NCBI GenBank assembly: GCA_025618425.1
Contig: CM046850.1
Coordinates: 6,731,925 to 6,795,924, forward strand
Source: Heliocidaris tuberculata
Lineage: Eukaryota > Echinodermata > Echinoidea > Camarodonta > Echinometridae
Direction of reading: 5' to 3'
DNA: 64,000 nucleotides
In this document: in pieces, positions 25,101 to 40,100 of the stretch
How the letters are laid out: each line of letters starts with the position of its first letter
How positions within the stretch are numbered: the stretch's first letter is position 1
Translations under genes and position numbers: made by a program
The notes under the pieces: model-generated
What the model saw: the letters and a program-made list of their open reading frames with translations, nothing else
Database searches by the model: none
What the model was told of the DNA's origin: nothing

Positions 25101-28100
25101 GTAAAAATGTCCCCTGAAAAGGATTCCTCTTCAAATGCCCTCATATTCGAAATAGGACAAGAAATAGCTGAAGTGAGTGGGCCAAATATTCATGCCACTT
25201 GTGTGTGCAGTCCCATGTACCCATTTCTGCATGCAGTGCATGTGCTTTTCAGGGAGAGTGGGTCAATTTCTTATCATATTGATGATTCCAAAACCTCACA
25301 TTATACACCAATTCTTTTGTAGACATGATCAACCTTTCCCAATTGTTTTGACACAGTTTCTTTCATAATGTAATCGCATGACCAGAACCCACCTTTATCT
25401 TTAAGTACATGTACCTACAAATGTCATCTAAACATCAGACATACATAAAATTGTGAAGTTAAGATCAAGTTGAAATAACTATATTCTATCAAGTTGACAT
25501 CAAATAAAAGTAGAGTTACAATCAGGTCAAAATCATTGCGAAACCAAGTCATAAAGATACATGAATGCTATGCATATCAATTCTTTACGTTTATGTTATT
25601 GTTGACATTTCTGGTATGCAATATTCATAGTTGATAATCTTCATGTTGACTTTTCTGTTTCACTGCAATTTGATAAGAATCATAATTATTGGGAATCTGT
25701 GCAAAGTCCAAACAGTGTAGATAACAAACTGTAAAGAAATAAAGATTATAATTCCCAATTACTTAACCTATAGAGAAAAGATTTTTCTTACAATATGACC
25801 TTTGCCTCCCCTATTGGCAGTAGTTACATGTATATATTTTTCTTTCACTCTTACAGTGTACATAACTTTAAAGGAAACCAAAACCCAAGGAGAGAATCAA
25901 TGTTATTGGAAAGTGAAAATTCAGAGAAGCACTTTACAAAAAGTTTCATTAAAATTGGTTAAAAAATGAGAGAGTTATGGAAGTTTGAAAAGTCTCGTTT
26001 TACTTTCTATGGGGATCCTCAAATTGGCAAAATTGCTTCAAAATGGCTGATTTTGTGAACAACTCTCCATTTGTTTTGTACACAGATTTTCAGATTTTCC
26101 CCATTATCTTTCAAGGTGCAGTTAATCTCCTTCTGAGCTCAACATATATAATGGGAAAATGTATTTTACACCACATATGTCGAGTTCAGGAGGAGACAAG
26201 GAGCACCCTGAGAGATAATGGGGAAAATCTGAAAATCTGTGTACAAAACAAATGGAGAGTTGTTCACAAAATCAGCCATTTTGAAGCAATTTTGCCAATT
26301 TGAGGATCCCCATAGAAAGTAAAACAAGTCTTTTCAAACTTCCATAACTCTCATTTTTTAACCAATTTTAATGAAACTTTTTGTAAAGTGCTTCTCTGAA
26401 TTTTCACTTTCCAATAACATTGATTCTCTCCTTGGGTTTTGGTTTCCTTCAAGTATAAACATGTACATGTATATTGTATATTAAGTAACATATGGCAAAA
26501 AAATCAACAACACCAAAAGTGGGCCTCCAAAAAAGGGCTACTGTATATTTCGTTAGTGAAAATAGTGATGTAATGAAAGCATTCTTGTTGTGAATGGCAC
26601 AGTTCATACTGCTACAGAAACGGATTCAAAATTATCAGTGAACGTCTTGCTTTTGTGCTCACATGTTTGTGTAATTCATAGCAATCTAGATATAATTTTT
26701 TTAAAAGCGAACCACATAACATTATAAGGCGACTCTGTACCTGTATACATGTACATATACATGTACATGGGGAAAACAAAAATCAGTAATTTGAGGTTTC
26801 CTTCCCTATAGTTTTTACATTTACTTGTACACATCTGCATGTACATACATGTAGATTTGTATCACTTGGTGTTATATGACACACTGCTTTAACCTTTTCG
26901 AGCCATTTGACCACTTTTTGTGGTTTGGCTCATTAACTTTGATTCAAAGCCCTAAATCATATACCAGATACATGAGTAGAAAGAGCAAAAATTTCTGCAC
27001 ACACTATGTCCATTTTTTGACTATATTGCATTTGATGCCAGGAAATTTAAAACAATAAGCTCTAAAATCCTTAAATTGGCAACACATTGATAGGTTCAAA
27101 ATCATTGTTTTTATCAAAATTGGCAATTTCTTCAACTTTTCGGCATATTTAACCTTGTATATTGTTTTCAAAGACATTACATCTTATGAGAACCAAGTAG
27201 CACTAAAAGAAAAATATTATTATTGCCAATTTGAAGAACAAAATGTGATTAATTAAGCCCTTTAAAATTCCTTTCCTGAAAGGGTTAATTACCATTGCGT
27301 TAAAAGATCCCTTCTTTATTCGTTTGTGCAATGTTCAAGACTGTAAATGAAAGCTGTATGATTTCAGAAAAATTTTATAGGTTGATTTTTAAAATATTTT
27401 TTTCTAAGCACGTGCGTTGCTGTCTGTAATATAGTACTTTTGCATCAATCTTTCTGACACTGTCAGTTATAAATACACTGGAAATTCCATGTTTTGGGTT
27501 TTTTAGGATCTTGTGGTGCAAGCCACTTTTTGTGGTGTGGTTTGATGTGTATATGCTTATTGTAATTAGTCAGTCTTTATGAAATTCAGATCTAGTACAG
27601 TATACAAGTACATACATGTATATGTTTGACTTGCAAATTGTCAATACAAACAGTATGCAGATACATATGTACATATTGAATGATATTGCAGGGAAAAGGA
27701 AAATATCTCAACAAAATCTGTTCAATACACAACAGAATAAAATAAACACTGCTAAGTCAATACCAAGAACAAGTTAATGTGTGTATTAGTTTAAATATAT
27801 AAAGAATAAAAAGTATGAAGCATGGCTCAAAATAGAACAAGGAAAACTTGAGACATGATATTTATGAGCAGTTATCTTATAGCATACCTTATATGTTCAT
27901 GATAGTACATGTATGTTAACTGAATGAGAAACTGAGACAAGTAGATACATACATGTACAAGAACTCAAACATCATGCCTTACTATAAACATCCTTCTTCC
28001 TCATATTTTATGGAATCCAATCCAAAAGATTAACTAAAAGATAAAGTTGAGTAGTGGTCGTGTGACATGTGACAGAAACTGGAAGCAATTTGGAAAGGTT

Positions 28101-31100
28101 GATTATGTAAGTATATACATGTAAGAATTGATGTACATGTATACTGTGAGGTTTTGGAAATGATTAAAATGAAGAGAAATTGAGTCTTGCTGACAATCAT
28201 AAGCACATATAAAATAGGACTATAATACCCCTATGTGGCATGCAAGTTTGGTCCAAAATTTTCAGCCATTTTGCATCATACTTTGAATATGAGGGCATTT
28301 AAAGGACAATCCTTTTCAGGGGACATTTCTTCTATGATATTCTTCCCAATTAACAGAAAAAGAATGAGGAAGCTCACAAATTATTTTTTCCCTTTACCAG
28401 AACTCAACCTACTTATTTGTACAGTGGAAACTCACTATAACAAGGACCTTGGGACCATGAATATTACCTTGTTATTATCAGGAATCTCCTTATATCAGGG
28501 TAAAAAACAAAAGGACCTGGGACCAGCAGAGTTACATTGTTATATCAGGAACCTCGTTATATCAGAGCTCTTTAAAAAACAAGTTTCTGCATTATATGTA
28601 ATTGCAAATCATTCAAAGCCAAAATTGGGTGTGTGACCTCTATTTTACATTCACCCAAAAATGAAAGTGAAGCAGTTGGATTGTTCTGAAATTACTCACG
28701 CCTCCCTGTTGCATGATAATGTAAATGTACTGTTACATTGTCTGTTTTGTTCATTGTATTCATACAAGGAAACTTTCTTTTTGCCATCAAATCAAAACAT
28801 AAAACTAGTAGAGGTGGGAAAACTGAATAGTATTAAAATAACTAAGGAAAGGCAAATAAGTGTAAGATGTAAAAAAGAAGGAAAAAAATGATAAAAAAGA
28901 TTGTAGTTGTTACAATGGGTATGATACATCTACATCTACATGTACATTGTTTACGTAAATCATGACATGAGGAAATAGCAAATGTCAACTACATGTACAT
29001 GTATCAAATTCATTGTTCAAGATGTTAATCTGTAGTACTCACTTTATGTGTGCCAAAAAGTTCTGCTATAAATCTAATAAATTCACAATGCTATATATTC
29101 CATTGTAGTTTGTAGGTATAAAAGGACAGATCTTTCAATTTTGATACATGCTAGTTGCTTCACATAATTCAGTAAGACTGCAATTTTTGACTTTCGGCAT
29201 CATTATTGAAACATTGTAGAAATACACAAAGCAACTTTACTTGGCTTCAACTGCAGAAAGTTATAACAATAAAACAATGCATGCAAATGTACAACCAGTT
29301 GATATGAGCAATACGCAACAAGTGTCAAGGTTACAATAAAGTAATTTTTAGCTGTGACAAAGAATATCTCAGAATATCCAGTTTGTTGTTCAAAAGAATA
29401 AAAACACTTATATTACATTGGACCATGAATTGCATAATCATTCTATTGAAGCAATTAGGTAACTACATAATATTCTTACATACTACATGTACAGATACCA
29501 GGATATTTTATTATACTGTACAATAATGTACATGCATATAGAATAATGTAGTAATAATAAAGTAATGCATGTAGAAATTGTGTGGTGCTGTATTGTTACT
29601 GGCAAAAGTAAATTCTTGCCAACTTTATCTAAATCCTAAGATTATATTATTTTTGAGGATAAGGATGAACTAATCCTCCCAAGAGCAAAAATACATGTAG
29701 CTGTGTATTTAGAATTGTCCAAAATCCTTTCAATACAATACAGCCCTAGATCTAGCCAAATATCCTTGTCTTCAAGCTATTTCATATTTTACTTGCCAAT
29801 TTATTGTGTACCGAGTTCAACAAGAGATAATCCTATTGATGTTAATGACTTAATTGTACTAAGCACTAGCAGATTTAGGGCAGGGGGAACAATTGGCTCA
29901 CACCCCCCCCCCCCTCTCTCTTGAAACCCAAGTGGCATACTAGAAGTACATGTACACAACCCAAAAATGTAACCCTCCCCCTTTTCAAATTTTTACCCAA
30001 AGGCCCCTGAAATTGTAATAACTATTTTTTTTTTTTTTTGTCTATTCGTTTCTTCTTTTTTGTTGTTGCTTGTCAGAGATTTTTGAAAATAGTAAATTAG
30101 TTCTGATATATGTGATGACCCCCCCCCCCCCTTATTTTTTGCTTGTCATAGAATTGTGGAAATTGTTTCTCCCCTTCTTTTTAGAAAAAAAAGAGATCTG
30201 CCCCTGGTACTAAGGGCTTCATATTTTTCAAATCAGGATGTGACTATTATCAGCCTCAAATAAACATTTTCTTAGAATTTGTTGATTTGGGGATGTACAC
30301 TCTAAGCCTTTATCAATTTTAAGAATGTTGCTCATGGAATGTTGACAATCAAGATTTTGAGATTATGAAGGCTGATGATTTTTGAGCAGGACAAGCCAAT
30401 CATGGCACTTGAAAAGAAACATTGGGAGCTTATATATACTTTTTAAAAATTGTATAGAAGCTGTCAACATATGTACAAGTACATGTATGTGCAACTAACA
30501 AACCAAATTAATGCAGCATGTGGTGGATTGACAAGCTCAATAAAATCATCATTCACTATTTACATGCACATTTCAAAAATTACTAAACATTCCAAAATTT
30601 CTGTACAAAAAATAACACAAAGATATATTTTTTTAATGCCAAGACTAAAGTAGATTTTACAAAAGAAAAAAAAAGTAGAAAATTGTGGAATTTGTAACAT
30701 TGTCAAATACTGCAAAATGATAGGTAATTATTCTTCAGTACATATACAGAAATGCCCAGTTTATGTCCTTTTTACTTCAAGCACGTAAACAAAGCACATT
30801 TAATTCAGTTAGCCACTTTGTATAAACTGTACATGGTACAAATGACCCTGAAATTTGTACGTGCACAGGCATCTGTTTTGGTTTGCTACTTCTTTAACAT
30901 GTAAAGTCATGCTAGATCAGGAGTTGGTCTAGCAGTAACGTCTATTGGCAGCTCTTTGTATTCGCCTACATAATGACTCTTATCGGACCCAGGTTCGTAT
31001 CTCAGTCACGTCTTCCGGATAATGACGTTAAAGGTCGGTCCCAGACGTAAATAGTCATATCTGATTGATACATATCAACTGGTGCGCACGTCATGGTGCT

Positions 31101-34100
31101 ACACTATGAAAGTGTATATGTCAATTGTAGTCGGTACAAATGACCTTTATCTGCACATGCGCCAATTGTAATTATGAACTGGCTAACCCTGGCTTATTTA
31201 ATAAAAGAATTAGAAAGGGAAGATGACTGGGGCAGCACACACCCTAAGCAAATTTGTTCAGCCCGCTCCCAGTGTCGTCAAGTTTTCAGTAGTGTCCTCA
31301 CATGTACTCTGATGCTATAAGTAACAGTGAGTGGCTCACATTGAAGATTTCCTGTTTTCAAGTAAAAACAGTCAGGTGATCATGAGGCCATCAAACCACA
31401 AAAGAACTTAAAGGCCCATATTCTGAACTCTGGTTTAACTTAAACCACTGTCTAAATGTGTGGTTTAACTATGGGCAGCCATATGTGACACAAATCTGTA
31501 ACAGTAGATATTCAATTTATCAGCATTTTTGGTACTCAAACTATTAATAACTGTCTGGGAATGATAAGTAGGCAGTAGTTTTCTTAACTATGAAAACATG
31601 AGACCAGAATCCAGTAAACATAAGGAACATACAGTGTAAACAAAGTTTTGACATTTTTGGCTACCCATAGTTAAACCACAGATTTAGACCATGGTTTAAG
31701 TTAAACCGGAGTTCAGAATACGGGCCAAAGTCTTTGTATAGTGTAATAATCAGTTTTGAGTTGTTATTTCCTCTTTCTTTTTACTACGGTCCATTTCTGT
31801 CTTTGCTTGGCCTGAAAACCTTTGGATACATATTAACCTTTTGCATTTCATAGATTTTAAAAAGGTAATTGATTATTTGTGGGGGGGGGGGGGCAATCAA
31901 GAAGAATTTGGGTATGTGGTAAAAAAATTTGTGTGTCATGAGTTTGCTTATGCTGTACAAATGTTTACAGTAAAACAGGTGTCGATGCACAGTGGCCCCT
32001 AAATTTTAATTCCTGACCCCACCCCCCATCCCACTCCCTGCCTTTTCCAAATTTTTGAAATGTGAATAAGGGCCCCTGTCAATAATTGTGTAGCCCTGTT
32101 AAAATTTCAGTCAGTATCATCAAATTTTAAGAAAGTATTCAATATTTAAAGTGTGTATCTATTCTTAAGATTTTCTGTCACAAAGAAGGTTGAAATTAGG
32201 CAATCATGACTCATGCACTCACTGTGTATGGGGCCTATAGTCAGATGTAGGATTTGTATTTTTTTTTTAAATGGGGGGGGGGGGGGTCCAATTCCCCAAA
32301 ATTTGTGAGAAGCAAAACAAAAAAAGGTCATCAAACACCCTCCCCCAGATCTGCCCCTATTTTGGATACTTCCACCATTAAAGGGGCAATATCATGATCT
32401 GGGGCAAGATTTCTTTGGACCATATAAACAAGAATTTTCCACAAGACCAAGCCTCATTTTGCTTATTCACACATGAGGATGAAGTGGGATTTCAATCGCA
32501 CTAAAAATCATGATTTTAGTCATGATTTAAATCTCCCTTCTGCTGACCCTGTTTGTCATGCAGAGTCCTCAGCAAGTAATCTCAATTATTCACAAAAAAT
32601 ACCATAAGGAATTCAGGATGATTTGATTCATGATCAGAACACCAATTAGTGAGATTTTCTTTTCTTCGACTCATGAAAAAAGTGAGACTGCTCATTGTTA
32701 AAAAAAAATAAATGATTTTGAATCTCACTGATTGTTGTGTGTGTAAACACCCTTTTTGACTACAATACTTTATGAAGTTCATTGTTATTAAAACACAAAT
32801 TCCTCCTATGGATCCTTGATTCCATGAATTAACCCGTTGACTATTGAATTCTTGAACTCTCATAGGCTTAATACAGGAGCCACCCAGTTCCCTTAGTCTA
32901 TGGGTTAATGGAATCTGTTAAATGGGAATTCCACCCTTTTATCTAGTACGTTTTAGAAGAAGCAGAAAAATTAAAGAAACAATTTACTGAAAGTTTGAGC
33001 AAAATTTGCCAAGAAATAGAAAAGTTATGATTTTTTGAAGTTGTTATCAATCATACCCAAATTAGCAACTCTGTTTCTCTCATGTTTCTGCTTTTATTCA
33101 AATCGACTTAATACCAGGGTGGACTTCCCCTTTCATCAAAAGAAAAAAAGAATACAATGCGGTTGCATCAAAATTTCAAATAATAACATTCATTACTTTA
33201 CTGATTGTACAAGGTCCATACATGTTGAAATGAAATGAATCAATGTCATAAATGCTTTTTTTTTTTAAATGCATAATTTGTTATGAGAATATCCATTCTA
33301 CTTGTGCATACCATGCAGTGCCTTGTCATAGTGTGCTGTCAACTCCCCTTCATATTTAGCTCAATAAACATCATATTCAGTCTGGTTTCAGCACAAATAC
33401 ATGTAGGCCCCCTTGCCACCACTATCTACTTGTAACTCTCATTAAAAATCTACTTTTTTTGCACCAAATACTCCCTAAAATGAAAGATGATCTTTCCAAA
33501 AATCCCACTTATGTAGAGCATGTAAATCGGATAGAAAGCTACATGTAGACATTGTAAGTGTTGAATGTAAACACTCGGGGTATTCTTTGAATGACCTACA
33601 TGTTTGAGTAAATTTTGAAATGAAGTGACAGAATTACATGTAAGTTGTCTGGGGAAAAAAGTCTGGTATCGTAATTAGAAATTTAGAGCGTTAAACAAAC
33701 CTACATGCACATATACACCTTTTAAAGCTCTTAATGCTCCTTGCCTTCCATCTACTAACCAAAACATTGCCTGTTGCTATTCATTTACGAGCAAAATTTT
33801 GTTGCGGCCTATTTCTTTTAGCCAGTTTACCACATGTCTGAATTAAGCTTTTATTAGGGGATCGTTTTGCTCACAATCCAGGCCAGGCTACATTGAAATC
33901 ATATTTTGTGTCATGTGATTACTACTAACTCTAGCTGTAGCTACACACATTATGATACAAGCATCAAAACCCTGACTGTGCAGAGTTTCAAGTTATTTAC
34001 TTGCACCAAACAGCACCACTTCACTTGCAACAACATCAATTACACTTTAGATTTCACCTTTCATCTATTCCACACAACTGCACTGTATATAATCAATTCT

Positions 34101-37100
34101 AACTGCGTAGATATATTATTATGAAATGTTTTAATAGGCTTTGCAAGTGTAATGTACATGTACATGCATGTTAAAATTAAATATGTCTGTGTTGTTCTTG
34201 TATTAATGTGTTGCATACTAGTACTAATGAATTATTTATCAATTGTAACATGATTAATTCCATGAATGGAAGCAATTACATTTTTTTTTGTAATGCAATG
34301 CAGATTGGGATTTAGTATTTCTATTAAAAAATATGAAGGTGTGAAATTATGGAAAACAGTGGCGCAAATCCATTTTGAAAATTGGGGGGGGGGGGCATTC
34401 GCCTCAAAAATTCTCTGACAAGCAAAAAAAAAAAAAAAAAAAAAAGGTTATTCAAAAAGGTGGGGGGGGGGGTACATTCCCCTCATAAATTCTCTGACAA
34501 GCGAAAAAAAAAAAAGGGTTATTCAAAAAGGTGGGGGGGGGGGGGACATTCACCTATCTTCAAAAAGGTGGGGGGACATGTCCCCCTGCCCCCCTCCCTG
34601 GATTTGCGCCCATGATTGAAAGAGACTATTCTTAGCATTTCTTATTTTCATACCTCCTGGCATTTCCTTCCTAGACAACTACAACAACAACAACAAATCT
34701 GAAAAATTAAGTCTTTTCTTTTACTGATCTCATTCATGAAGTTATAATAATAGCTGTTTCGTATATAGCACCTTACCAGTTACAGTGTACTGTAACCGAC
34801 CAAAGCACTTACAGCATTATTACCCTGGTCACTGGATTCAGTTGCGATTCTGCACATTTCAGTTTTTCAATTCTTTTGAAAATATTATGCCTGATATCAG
34901 ACTGTCATATAAAATTTTCTTGTTTTAGTCTCACACAAACTAAATGATAATCCTTTGTCTGAAGCTTTTGAATACACCTCTTCCAGCAGTTCAGAATTTG
35001 TGCACAATTTAACTGCTTCCCTTGTGTGCTTAGAAAATTTTAGTAATACCTTTAAGCTTTGTCATTAAATTTGTTACATACATGTATCTATAGTTGGCAA
35101 GTGCCCTGTGTTATTTGTCAAATTTCATAGTTCTATACATGTATTTGCAAATTTCATGTCAAGTGTACATGTAACATTGTAACATTTCAGTTGCATCTAA
35201 TATTCAGTGGGCAAATTTTTATGACTTATAACATTTATTTCTCCATTTCTCTTTCTTTTCCTTCTTCTCTCATTGCATGTAAAAAAAAAACTTCTCAAAA
35301 TCCCATTTAAGTATATCCATCACATTCTGTTTTATACTCCATTTTCATTTCTCTTCGGCAATCCCTTTCTTTGTTTTATTTTGCCGTATAATTTTTCTTC
35401 TCAATAACTTTTTCTTCAACATAATTGTTCAAAATCACACAATTATTTTCTAATTTCATTATTCATCTTTCTTCTGCTCTTTTGTTATTTTATCCAATGT
35501 TTTTTTTTTTTTACATTAATGTCTCCACACTTACTCTCATCGGTCCTTTCTTTTCTTATTTGATTTTTTTTTTCTCCATATTTCATCCTTACCCCAGGTA
35601 TACCATTGAGCTAACACCTGACTTCGTATTTCCCTTTCATGTATACCTCATCCCTTTCGCAAGCATTGTAGGAATATGTTTCATCGTAATGTTGTGCTTC
35701 ATGGTAAGTCTAAACAGAAGACCTCAAAATCTAGACCCTAATCATCACTACTTGGGTATCACACATCGTTATACTCCACCGAACCCTAGCGGCGGACTTG
35801 TGACATAGTTTCTTTTCTGTGAATTTCATCTCACATATAGTTTTTATTTGAAAGGTTCATACATCATCCAATCAGCACCTTTTACATGTACATGGTGATT
35901 GTTCTGGTTATTTTTTTTTGAAAAATCTCTGGAAATTTACCTCGGCCCTTAAAAAGGAATAATTCTAACTGACTCTCTTGAGTATGGTTGTTTTTCCCAA
36001 ATCATGGCAATAAGCAGTTGACTCATGCACCATGGAGAGAACAAGATTTTTTTTTTTTTTTAAAGTAAAAAAATCTTGTAACATCTTTGCCAGAGTTCAA
36101 AGTGTGATAACTATAGGTGATACCCAGATTTCAGTGGAATACCTGTTGGCTTTATGCCCTTAATCGGGTCCAGATCCAGTGTCCAGACCGGAGGTCCAGC
36201 TCCTTTATCTCCTTGGGGCCAAGTTACCAAGATCACTAAGCTCTCCCCCCACCCCCACCCCCACCCCTCCCCCTTTTTTTTTTATACCTTTCTTGCTTTT
36301 CTTTGGTGGTTAATTCTTTGTTAGGTCTTCTTTGGCTACTGCTTGCTCAGATCTTCACCTGTTTAACATGTTCTCAACTAACAATTTTTGGTTTTTTTGT
36401 ACTGGTGCATGTTGCAATATTTTTTTGTGTCTGTTTGGTGAATTCTTATCACAAAGCCATGAACATAGCAGCAATAATGATGTACATGTTACATTGAACA
36501 GATTTTGTCCTAATTTTGCACAAGTTAGACTCTCTTTCTAAGAGCAGATTAGTCCGATGAGAGGGAATATAAAAAGTGCATAGATTTGGGAAGAATTCTA
36601 GAATTCAGACAAATGACCTGTTTAGGGGTGAGTCTGAAGTCTTCTTTTGAGACATTTATCAAAAAAGAAATCAGAAATACAGGTTTTGATAGAATATAAG
36701 TCAAACTGTTCATTTTCAATTATTTTTTTTCTGAAAGACTGTGGTAAACATAATGCCATATTTGTCATCTACATACTGAAAAGTTAGAATGGAAAGATTC
36801 TAGTTTGAAGATCTCTCTATTAAATCTCGTATATCACTACTTCTTGATTTGAATGCTAAATTTATCATTACCAGTCCACCTAACAAACTGCAACCAAAGT
36901 TGCAAACCATTCACAAATCCATTGGAAAACTACTGTGCGAAAAAGCAAACAATATTCTTTCCTTTTGGGATCCAGGTTTATTTGGAAGCATTATTTTTCT
37001 CTGACAACATCAAATCAATCTTGACACCTGTCATACATGTACGTTCATGGAGCATTTGAAGCGCTGCATGTACACACGCACATCTCTTGGCTTTGATAAC

Positions 37101-40100
37101 AAATTCATCTCTCATGCATGGTGGTATAATTTAATTCTTGTCCACTATTTTTCATCTGCTCCATGTATTTCAAGTTATTGGTCGGTCAATCAATCAAGCA
37201 AGCATGCTTACTACCAGTATACCCAATGGCTGGTATTCTACTAATTTAGTTAAACTTGACGCTGAGTCTAAAGTCGTGTTTAAGAAAAGGAAAACTTAGA
37301 GCTCACGAGCTTGTTCTAACTTACTTTGTTAAAACTCGACCTTAGAACAAGTGTCAGGTCTAAATTTTAGCAGAATATCAGCCAATGTGTTTGTTTCATT
37401 GTTCGATGTATTATTGTTTTATTAGCATTTCTGTTTGGTTGTGCATGACAGAATCATTGATTTTGCCTTGCTATATTAACCCTTTCAGGACAGGAATTAT
37501 TTAAAGGCTAAATTGATCACATTTTGTTCTTCGAATTGGTAACAATAAAAAAATTCTTTTAATGCTATATGGTTCTAATAAAATGTAATGTCTTTGAAAA
37601 CAACATACATGGTTAGGAACTTTGTTGAAAAGTTGAAAAAAATTGCCAACTTTGATAAAAAACAATGATTTTGAACCTCTCAGCATGTTGCCAATTTGAG
37701 GATTTTAAACCTTATTCTCCTTTTTAAAATTTACGCATCAAACACAATGTGGTCATGCAACAAAATTGGAAATAGTGTTTGCAAATTTTTGTGTTTTTCT
37801 TCTCATGCATCTGGTATATTTTTTAAAGCTCTGAATCAAAAGTTATTGAGCCAAACCACAAAATGTGGTCAATGGTCTTGAAAGGGTTAACATGCATGTA
37901 CTTACCTGACCAGCACTAAACATATTGATATTTGTTGTAATATTGCATGTATTTATATACCTGTACCTATTTTTGTATATTTCTGTGAGTTTTCATAGCA
38001 TGTACTCGTACAATATATGCTTTAGAAGTAAATGTGAATGCTCCTATTCTAGCAGTACACATTCCCTTTGTTAGAGTGGAACCTCCTTCACACTTACACT
38101 TACATGTAGCTCTAGACCAGTGTTTCTGACTATCCTATTCTCTAACAGGTGGGTGATGACTCTCTACCCTTTTACCTATTATCCCTGGACTTATTACATG
38201 CTTCCTTTCCTTTGCATGAGCACTTCTTGCACTGCTTTCCTCTTCCTGTATGCGGTGAGTATTCCAGTGCCTACCCCCATCCCTTTGTGCTTCCATCGCT
38301 CCCCCTCCTAGCACCGCTTTCCATCCCCATCCTTGCTCCACTTCTCCCCCCTCCAAGCTCCATCAGTCCCCTCCTTGCTCCACCATTCCCCTCCTTGCTC
38401 CACCATTCCCCCCTCATCTCCTTGCCTCCATCATCTTTGGCCGGTGGGTCTGTAGTAGTTTTAAGCTCTGGAGGATGTGTTCATACCGTACGCAAATTTG
38501 ATATGATCCTGAGTTGATGGAGAGGACAATTCATCTGTTAAGAGCTAGGAGGGTGTCAACTCTGTGTTAAAGTATAAGAGTTGATGCCCTTCTGGCTCTC
38601 AAGAGACAGATTGTTGAATCTGGAAGATTGTCTTTATGTACAACATGGCTCATTTGATTCATGCCACTTTCTGCACTGAACAGTGCGGTGCTCATTATTG
38701 CACCCCCCCCCCTTCCCCCCCCCCCCCAAAAAAAAAGAGGATTCATTATGTCAAGTCATATGCTTGGCAATATACCCCTCCCTCCCTCATCTTCTTGCAC
38801 CAAGCATATGACATATTTATAGACATCCCAGGAGAGAAATATGATAACAGCACCATGGAACGTGGTTTCATTCATGTAAGAACACATCTCCTCTGAGCTA
38901 AGACTTGTTGAAAGACAAGTGACAGGGCCCTGCTGGTAGCACGGAGGTAGCATGGATATTCTCTTTTTATGATTTCTCCCCCTCCTTTTTTTTTTTTTTT
39001 TTTCTGTTTGGTTATATCTACATTATGTTATGTTTTCAGGTTCCATGTGGTCCTATTACCCAATGAAACCCCGTCTTTGGGATATTACTTCTTACCTTTC
39101 ATTAGCGTCACATCTACTTGTCTCCTCTTCTTTGCCATGTATGCGGTAAGTAGGGTCTTCCAGTGCCCCTCCCCCTCCCCACCCCCTTTATTGCCCCTCT
39201 CCCCATTTACTGCTGGCTCCAAAAGGTGTTTCATACTCGGTGTCTTTGAAGGAGACACTGAGATATTGAAGTTTGAAGCATCCGTTTTCTTGCCTCTTGT
39301 TTGCCATGTTTGTGGTAAGTAGTGTCATCCAGTTTCCCTCCCCCTCCCCTTGCTCCGTTTTATTGCCCCTCTCCCCATTTACTGCTGAGACCAAAAGATT
39401 TTTGCTTTGGGAGCTAATATCTTTGAAATAGACATTGGGACATGGAAGTTTATTAGTGTCACATATTCACATCTCTTCTTTGCCATGGTAAGTAGCCTGC
39501 TCCACCTCACCCAGCCAACTTTCATTATCCCTTCCTCATTCACTGCTGGCCTTAACCCTTACTGTACTGGGGGCGGTTGGGCCTCCGAGGCCCCCCCCCC
39601 CCCCCTGACAAATTTCGCTGCACATTTCGAACTGCTATATTTCACGCTACGTCACTTTTCTGACTTTTTTCTTTCAAGTCTCGTGCGTCTTTTGACACCA
39701 AGTTTTCAAAAATCGGTCATACCGTTCCTGAGTCACATGACCTTTTGTGACCTCATGTCAGCCTGAAAACGGAGATTTTCTGAGTTTTGTGTACAAAACG
39801 AATGGGAAACTGTATTTCCTCATGTTTCTCCTTTATCACCTATAATTTTTTCTTTGAGCTGGAATCATTTATTTTAACTGAATATTGGTTCAAATAACAC
39901 TCTGAAACAGCAGACTTAAAAAAACAATAAAAAAGTTAAAGTTGAAAAACAAAAAAATACATTAGAAATTTGTAAACAAATAGAATACATAGGAATTGAA
40001 ATCACTTTCAAAATTTTTTCTTATGTAACATTGTTTTTAAGGTTAAAACAGAACATCTTGCCTTAAAATTTTATATCCAAGCCTCTTCTTTACTTGATTA

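Larger units (their letters stand above)
24193..35597. other. Intron 5: repeats, no gene
   Basis: Carries a small hairpin at 24417-24567, an inverted pair of repeats (24960-25160 and 28270-28420), a fold-back at 25868-26453, MITE family 1 copy e, GGATTT/poly-C MITEs at 29862-30206 and 34357-34613, a SINE inside a repeat at 30830-31185, a MITE at 31413-31726 and a fold-back fragment at 32921-33134. 28420-28580 looks like a short tandem repeat (TTATATCAGG(A/G)ACCTCG). No alternative exon was recognised here. Confidence 0.5.

Noticed and set aside
28661..28891. 76-codon Lys-rich ORF
   Set aside because: AT-rich intron 5 sequence with no domain and no splice context.
35425..35808. 127-codon ORF around TM exon 6a
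   Set aside because: Only 35598-35703 is the exon; the flanks are pyrimidine tract and intron.
36303..36541. Possible extra TM exon (hydrophobic ORFs after TTGTTAG)
   Set aside because: No donor gives the required length (1 mod 3, about 106), and the aromatic-LPF core and Cys position are missing.
38149..38517. 122-codon plus-strand ORF read as one protein
   Set aside because: Only the first 106 bases form an exon (6b); after the GTGAGT donor the frame is Pro-rich intron sequence.
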